Under the pieces are notes generated by a model. The model was not told where the DNA came from and ran no database searches. It was given only the letters and a program-made list of their open reading frames with translations. Of a DNA stretch of 64,000 bases, positions 57,804-64,000 are shown piece after piece. The stretch spans positions 310,001 to 374,000 of the forward strand of contig JAEBUN010000012.1 in NCBI GenBank assembly GCA_023014365.1, written 5' to 3'. This DNA comes from Lepiota brunneoincarnata. Lineage: Eukaryota; Basidiomycota; Agaricomycetes; Agaricales; Agaricaceae. The position numbers were made by a program, and so were the translations under genes. The stretch's first letter is position 1; the number at the start of each line of letters is the position of its first letter.

Positions 57804-59807
57804 TTACTCAAAACATTTCTCCCAATCACCCTTCCCATCCTGTCTGGCATATTCTTGGCTCTCCACAAAGTCTTGCAGAGGACACAACCCGTCCTCACCT
57901 GTTCCCCCACAAATATCCGCTTGAACCGCATCGTTCACCAGCACTCTCACATATACCAAGCCCTCCTTGCCCTTCTCCTCTCGCCTTCGCTGTCTCTCTC
58001 TTTGGAGCTTTCTGCTTCCAGGTCTACCGATATTCCTCTGTTCCGGCATACCCGCCATCCAAGGGTAAACCACATTCCATTCGCTCAACCACCAGCCTTG
58101 CCGAGAACGGCAAAATTCTGCTCATAACCCATGCCCTATCTTTGTTAAGTTTCCTTGGGTTCATGACCCCAGCGTCAAGGGACTCGTCGGTTCTGCTCTC
58201 GTTGAAGAGTCCCATGGCGCTTACGACGGATGCCATTAGAGTGCTGTGCGAGAAATCTGCATATATCCCACGCCCGAGGGGGAAGGTTTCCGGGTTCGAG
58301 TCTAACGTGCGATTAGTCTGAGTATTATCTCGGACAGGCTGGTCCGTGAGGCGGGCGAGGAGTTCATTAATGTATCCCACGCCTTGAACAGGGCCCAGTG
58401 GTGCACCATATCTAGCCAGTAATCAGAGTTAATTGTCTCCAGTCTCGAGAGGCCTGAGAACCTACCCAGCAGAGTAGAATCTACCCAGGTCAAGACCATA
58501 TTCAAACCCTTCGAATTCTTTTTCGCTGAAGAGTTCAGCAAAAGGGACTGTATTTCTCCTTTGCGAGAGTCTCAAAGACGCACAGTACCATTAAGAGTCG
58601 CACGTCTTTCGGTGTGAGAGGCTCTGGGAGTCCTTTTACAAGTAAAGTAAGCTGTGGCGAAGCTTTCGAATGATGAAGCGTACCCTTGGCACCAGAGTTC
58701 AATCGGTCCGCTATCGGACCTGCATATATATTCTGCCATTCCCTGGTCTCAGCTTTGGATTTTTTCGCGTTAGGACATCCACCATCATGGAGTGTGGTGT
58801 TGAGGCCGACCTGACGTATTAAACATGAGGGTAGGGATTTTCAAGCACAGTACTCCGAGGACCTACATATGGAGGAATGTCAACCGATACTGATGGTTGC
58901 AGCACACCACCACTACCAGCGCCAAATCCTAGGGTGCAGAGTTTTAGATCAAAGTGATATCATTGTACAATTGTAGATCGACCTTCTGTCCAGTTGTATG
59001 CACTCCGAACAGTACCTCCGCTTCCCGATACCCGGACAAAAGGAAGATTCTGTTCGTTTGCTAGTTGCTTGTATCGAGCAAATGCCTTGCGACCGGATTC
59101 GAGTAATCTGTGGAATTAAGAATTTCCTTTAGTAATGAAGATAGGATGAGACAAATGTCCAATGAGGTCATGGTGTCAACAAGAATAAACACTTACTCCA
59201 TCTCCCCATACGGCGCCAGAACAACCGAGTCCAAGTCATACGTATAGTTTGTAAGAAATTGGAGGTTTTATGTCTATAAGCTTCGGCTGCTTGTAACTTG
59301 AGGAGGGTTTTAGGAATTTCCGTGGCGTGATTGAGTGATGGGTAACGCGTGCCGTGACGGTGCAACTGCAAAACGTTTACAAAAATAACCTCGAGGAAGT
59401 CAACAAACAAGACACACGATGTTGACTTGTGTGAGCTGACAATCCCCCGGAGGACGAAGATACTTTTCTATGGAGTGGTATGGCGAATATTCCCCCCACA
59501 ACCTCTGAATTTTGAAAGGAGCGAATGAGGCTCCCGAATCATAGTCGTCCGAATCCATGGGCCCTCGAGGGTTGGCTTTGAAGAGAGAAAAGCAGAATAA
59601 AATGACCAGGAGGGCGGATACGAATATGAACCGATCGAAGGAGCGCTTTGACCGAAAGTGCCATCTCTTCGGTACGCGTATGTCCTTGGAGGGGTCATCT
59701 GGGCTGGTGGACGGAACAGTATAGGACTTTGAGGATGCATCCCGGTTCGTCTGAGTGTGTAATAATGGAGAATGTTCTCCTGTACTCCGCGCATTCGCAC
59801 TGGTCAT
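57804..59807 (-). CDS. Phytase-like histidine phosphatase, copy C (three apparent frame breaks)
   Basis: The ATG at 59807 opens MTSANARSTGEHSPLLHTQT; the membrane span is RFIFVSALLVILFCFSLF, then YSPYHSIEKYLRPPGDCQLT. After an intron comes LHRHGTRYPSLNHATEIP, with a complete RHG motif. A T run of four (59266-59269) replaces the five of copy B and deletes one base before LQFLTNYTYDLD. An extra base near 58538 turns the copy B codons for CELF into a premature stop, and another near 58035 breaks the frame before GRPGSRKLQRERQRR. The C-terminal motif YADFSHSTLMASVVSAMGLF again has serine after the histidine. The final exon ends CFE at 57804. With three indels it reads as a pseudogene unless the sequence is faulty. 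Confidence 0.8.
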
Positions 59808-60804
59808 GGTGCATATAGGATAAGAAGTGGGGACTAGAAACCTGCGGGGTGTGCCCTAGCTGAGACACAATGAGGGAGCAAGGTGCCAGCACCAGCTTTA
59901 TATGATGCTTGGCCGGAAGCGAAATGGATGGCCGGACATTCATTTACTTAATCATTACTAGCCATCAGGTGGCCGACAGCGATGACGAAAGATAGCAGGG
60001 AGCCGGATAAGACTGGATAAGACTGGGGACTTGGAACCTTGTATGATGACGGCAACGTGGCGGATGCTGAACTGATCCTGGGGTGTGTGCGTGAAGCACT
60101 CACGAGCTCCGGGGGGGACCAGGGAATTACCTACAGTAGGTGAGTAGGTTCAAACGTGTAAACCCTCGGCTTTACACGATGCTACGAGACAGCTGCAGGA
60201 GAAGAGTGTTGAGAATAACATGGCAGGGCAGGGGAGGCGGGGAGCAATTGGAGAAGCTGAATCCGACTTAGATTAGGCAAATAAGAGGATTAAAGTAGAT
60301 ATAGCTAGGTAGTCATAAGAGAGTTAGAATACACGTCCCGTTCCTGCTCTTTCGCCTGATTTAAGTGTAGTCGTCGCGTACCTCACGGCGCGTCGACTTT
60401 CAAAACGATCAAGAGACGAACTGCCAGAACATGAGCCGGGGCCAAATCAGATTCCGTGCAATGGGACGGTTTCATTGGATGATTACCAGTGGTCACTCTT
60501 ACGCAATCCGCGTCTACAAGTTTATGAGGGCTTGAGGCCTGGCGACACCTTGTTTGAAGCAATAATGGAACATGCACCCGCTTAGTAAGTATCCGTTCCT
60601 TACAGGTTCCACAAACGCCGTTACCCCGGATGGCCATGTCTTTTGATGCCATTATAGTCGGCTGAGCCTAGAACTAATCAGGGACATGAATGAATTGGGA
60701 GTGCGAGTAGTAATTTCGAAACTACCATTTAACACTATCTAAGTATGAAAAAGCCCGGGAGAAAAGTAGTTATAAATAAATTACAATAAATGTGCGCCAC
60801 CGTC
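59808..60804. other. Intergenic region between IleRS and phosphatase C
   Basis: This 1 kb region holds the phosphatase C promoter (TATAAA on the minus strand at 59897-59902 and the duplicated promoter block at about 59910-60010). I see no gene in the remainder. Confidence 0.5.
59897..59902 (-). promoter_or_regulatory. TATA box of phosphatase C
   Basis: TATAAA on the minus strand lies about 90 bp before the ATG at 59807, in the context CATATAAAGC shared with copy B. Confidence 0.55.
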
Positions 60805-63800
60805 TCATCTATGCGCACTAACAACCTCATCACACCGTGGCACAGAGCGCATCCTCTTCGAGACGACTATACGTCCAGCATCGAGGACATTTTGCCAGCG
60901 TTGCAGGGACGCACCCGGATTGCAATGTCTTCCTCAGAGCCTTTAAACAAAAATCAATATTTTAGTCTGCTTGGCGGGTAGGGAAAACGTACCAGGAACA
61001 GAGACAGTGTCCGCGTATACCCACTCAGGCGACAAAGTGCCAAGTGAGCCTTCGTCTTGTATTACTGCATCCGAAGTTATGAACAGCTTCTTCAGGAAAT
61101 TTTCTATAAGAATGTTGATAATCAGCTCAGCATCTCGGAGGATCAGAATAATACACAACACCTTCACGACCGAGCAGGCAAGCGAGCTCGTGTGACTCTT
61201 GACCAGCGGGTATCAGGATATCTACTTCCGCTTCCAGTGAGCTCTTGATGCGCCTATAGATGGACAGTCATAGTCAAGAAGATGGGTTGTAGTGGAGAGG
61301 ACTTACTTGTCCCCGCGGGCTTGCTCGAGGAGGGCTAGAACATGGCTTCTGATTCGCAGAAGCTCCTTCATCTCGCGGGATGCAGTCGAGTCTTCCCATT
61401 CAGCATCCTGTAAAAACCAAAGTTCGAGTACGTTGGAGTGTGAATGATGGAAAGACAGCGAACCAGAGGCACCCAATCCTTCATAAAGAAAGAAGACCCA
61501 TCTGGACATCCTGATCGCGTGCATTTCTTCTGCGAGGTGGGGAAGCACCGGGGCGTAGATGGCCGTCATCGTGTCTAGTATCTAGTTCGCCGTGTTATCT
61601 TATGAGTATTAGACAAGTGATGTGCAGCGGCACACCTGTTCCAGAACCGTAACCACCGATTGTCGCTCGTAGCTCAAAGGGTCATCAGCATAGAGACAAT
61701 CCTTGGTAATGTCAAAGTATAAGGAAGAGAGTGTAGTGTTCGCAAAGTGGCCCAGCGCGCTCATAACTGACCACCAGCAATGAGTGACATATAGATAATA
61801 CAGGGTCAACCAGAAACAGACCCTTTGGAAAGTTATAAGTCGCGTAGCCTTCTAGAGCAGTTTGCTGGAGGGTGTATAGCTCGTGCATCACATAGCGCTC
61901 CGCCTAGTAGAAGCACATAAACTCCCGCAACCATACAGCCACGGTGGGGAGACTTACCAAACCCATTTCGGACCTCGGAACTCGGTCCAGAGTCTTCAGC
62001 ACAGCACCATCCCCGAGGTTACCCAGTAGAAACCTGGTCGAGTTTCTAATCTTGCGCATTCGATTCTGCAGCCTGAGCGAGAACCTTGGGTCCAATCGCC
62101 ATATCCCTCCAGTACTCGACCGTTGCAGCCCATAGCCTAAGAATATCTGCACCATAGGCTGGATCCTTCCTCTTGTCCTACCAAGCACCAGCTGTGAATC
62201 CTCCAAGATACCCAATAAGAACCAATGAGACACACCTTACCACCATGAATAACCGTCATAGGACTAACAATATTCCCCAACGACTTGCTCATCTTCTTCC
62301 CAGTCTCATCCAACACCATCCCGTGCGTAATCAAATCCCGATACGGACTTGTCGTCTGCAACGCCGACCCAACCCTTGTCAACAGCTGACTCTGAAACCA
62401 CCCCCGATGCTGATCCGAGCCTTCCAAGCACACATCCGCAAGAAACTCCCGACCCTTCTCCATACCCAAATCACGCAACATCGACCAAGAAGTACCCGAA
62501 TCAAACCACACATCCATTGTGTCTGTGCCCTTCCTCCACATCTCTGCAATAGACGCTGTTGGGATCATCATGCAGCCCGGGCGGAACAAAGTCCTCTACG
62601 GGCCCCGTCCACCAGTGTGCTACGCCCTTTTGCTCCAAGACCTCAAGAATGTGATTGAGAGTGGTGGTATTGAGCGTGGCGCGATCGCTGGGAATGTGAT
62701 ATAGTGCGGGGATGGGAACACCCCAAACGCGTTGTCGAGAAATGCACCATTCAGAACGGGAACGGACGAAGGACTCTAGACGGTTTCGTGCTGTGTGTTG
62801 TGATGGTGTTAGCTCGTTAGTAAACTGAGAGATGTAAAAATAGATACATTGTGCAGGGTAGAAAGAAACTTCCTCTAGAGCCTTCAGCGCGCTATCCTTA
62901 ATGTTATCAATGTTGGCAAACCACTGCGACGTCGCCCTGTGTTCTAAATCAGCACAGAACGCAAAGAAACGATCATGAACAGCACATACGTGACAATGAT
63001 CGGCTTATCCGTCTTCCAATCGTACGGATAACGATGCTTAACTCGCTTAACCTTCACCAACCTACCCAACCGCTTCAAAACATCGACTACCGCCTTTGAT
63101 CCATCACCAAGGACCTCCTTGCCTTGAATTTCCTTAGTGGCTTCTGGACCAACAACGCCCACAACTTCATTACTAAACTTGCCTTCCCCATCCACATGGC
63201 AAACCATACTATTCGAATCTGAAAGCAGGCCGAGAGCACGGAAGGCATGGTAGTCCTCCGCACCATGCGCAGGTGCGCAGTGGACGAGACCCGTCCCAGA
63301 CTCGGAGGTGACGTGGGAAGCAGGGATTATCTTCATGTTCGTTTGAGGTCGTGACAGGGACGAGAACAAAGGTATGTAGGTGGCGCCAACGAGTTCAGAG
63401 CCTTTGCACACAGTATGAAATATAAGCCATTAGAAGAAAAGAAGAGAGGAGGGCCAAACAAACCTCTGAATTCTGCAACAATCTCCACTTCTCCGGTGAT
63501 CTCGCTCAAAGCTTCCAGCCTCTCTTTTGCGACAATGACGAGGCCCTTCATCGCTAGAGAACTCTCACTATTGGCGCAGGTACTACGGATGGCGACATAA
63601 TCAAGTTCAGGATGGACAGCAATGCCCATATTAGCAGTCAACGTCCAAGGTGTGGTAGTCCACACCAACAGCTTGACGGGTTCCGGCTCCTCTCTCGTTG
63701 TCGCCAAAAGCTTCTGGAGTATTCCACCATCACTAGCAGCACCCCCGCTCGCTGCCTTGTCCAAATCCAGATCAAATGTGACGAAAACCGAGTGGGAGAG

Positions 63801-64000
63801 ATGATCATCCTTGTAAACGAGCTCTGCTTCTGCTAACGCAGAGCGCGAGGACGGTGAAAAATGGACAGGGCGATAGTGACGATAAATCAAGCCTAACTTG
63901 CTTTAGGAAACCCCAACAAAAAGGAGAGGCAACGCACACGAGCAAACATACCTCGTTCAACCATTTTTTGAAAAATCCGAAGCTGCCTTCATTTCGTACT
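60805..64000 (-). CDS. ISM1: Mitochondrial isoleucyl-tRNA synthetase, C-terminal part (runs off right edge; several apparent frameshifts)
   Basis: This class I synthetase charges mitochondrial tRNA-Ile. The right edge cuts off the N-terminus with its HIGH motif. From right to left: [20 protein letters not shown], the editing-domain strings [20 protein letters not shown] and [53 protein letters not shown], the catalytic loop [26 protein letters not shown], the anticodon-binding region, and the C-terminal zinc site [17 protein letters not shown]. These are features of the bacterial/mitochondrial form. The frame must skip one extra base at about 63986, 62578, 62064, 61514, 60891 and 60840. The last two lie at the zinc site; with them skipped the protein ends [10 protein letters not shown] at the TGA at 60805-60807. 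All six are +1 and several fall in homopolymers, which points to sequence error rather than decay. Confidence 0.85.

Larger units (their letters stand above)
57782..60010. repeat. Tandem duplication unit 2 (phosphatase C)
   Basis: This is the second unit of the head-to-tail duplication with 55338-57645, including the 3' end, all introns and a promoter block. The start codons of the two genes are 2406 bp apart. Confidence 0.75.

Noticed and set aside
50406..59807. CACGTG (Pho4-type) control of the phosphatase cluster
   Set aside because: I found no CACGTG in the promoters of the three phytase-like genes or of the acid phosphatase, so yeast-like PHO control is not supported.

Overview
This window is nuclear DNA of a filamentous basidiomycete, most likely an Agaricomycete; Rhizoctonia/Ceratobasidium-like is my best guess. 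The evidence is protein-coding genes broken by many GT-AG introns of about 47-66 bp, a fungal alpha-aminoadipate reductase, a WOPR (Gti1/Pac2) regulator, an F-box/LRR protein and amplified histidine acid phosphatases. All identities come from reading translations and joining exons by eye, so splice junctions are inferred unless stated.

Left part (1-26.8 kb): the first exon of HMG-CoA reductase runs off the left edge. After 6 kb with no recognisable gene come LYS2 (lysine synthesis, 7 exons), a divergent zinc polyol dehydrogenase (11 exons), NOL10/ENP2 (ribosome assembly, tail to tail with the dehydrogenase), an ER cargo receptor SURF4/ERV29, a MutY adenine glycosylase and a DNAJC11-type mitochondrial J protein. 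LYS2, the dehydrogenase and NOL10 were joined exon by exon and give uninterrupted frames.

Middle (26.8-44.3 kb): a WOPR transcription factor sits between long non-coding flanks rich in poly-G/poly-C tracts. A DUF155/RMND1 membrane protein follows, then on the minus strand exocyst SEC5, fatty-acid 2-hydroxylase SCS7 and an ACSF2-like acyl-CoA synthetase. The synthetase appears to hold an AT-AC intron, and SCS7 starts only 62 bp after its stop codon.

Right part (44.3-64 kb): a secreted GH16 glycosidase with a 7-nt microexon, an acid-phosphatase-type histidine phosphatase, a second polyol dehydrogenase paralogous to the first, three phytase-like membrane histidine phosphatases (two of them a recent 2.4 kb tandem duplication), an F-box gene, and a mitochondrial isoleucyl-tRNA synthetase running off the right edge. 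Many single-base frame breaks, mostly +1, fall in the GH16, phosphatase and IleRS genes, while the second dehydrogenase and the F-box gene beside them look intact.

The genes do not form one pathway: this is a housekeeping neighbourhood with an accessory hydrolase cluster. A recurring TCACGTGA element lies 60-200 bp upstream of five of the housekeeping start codons and may be a shared promoter signal.
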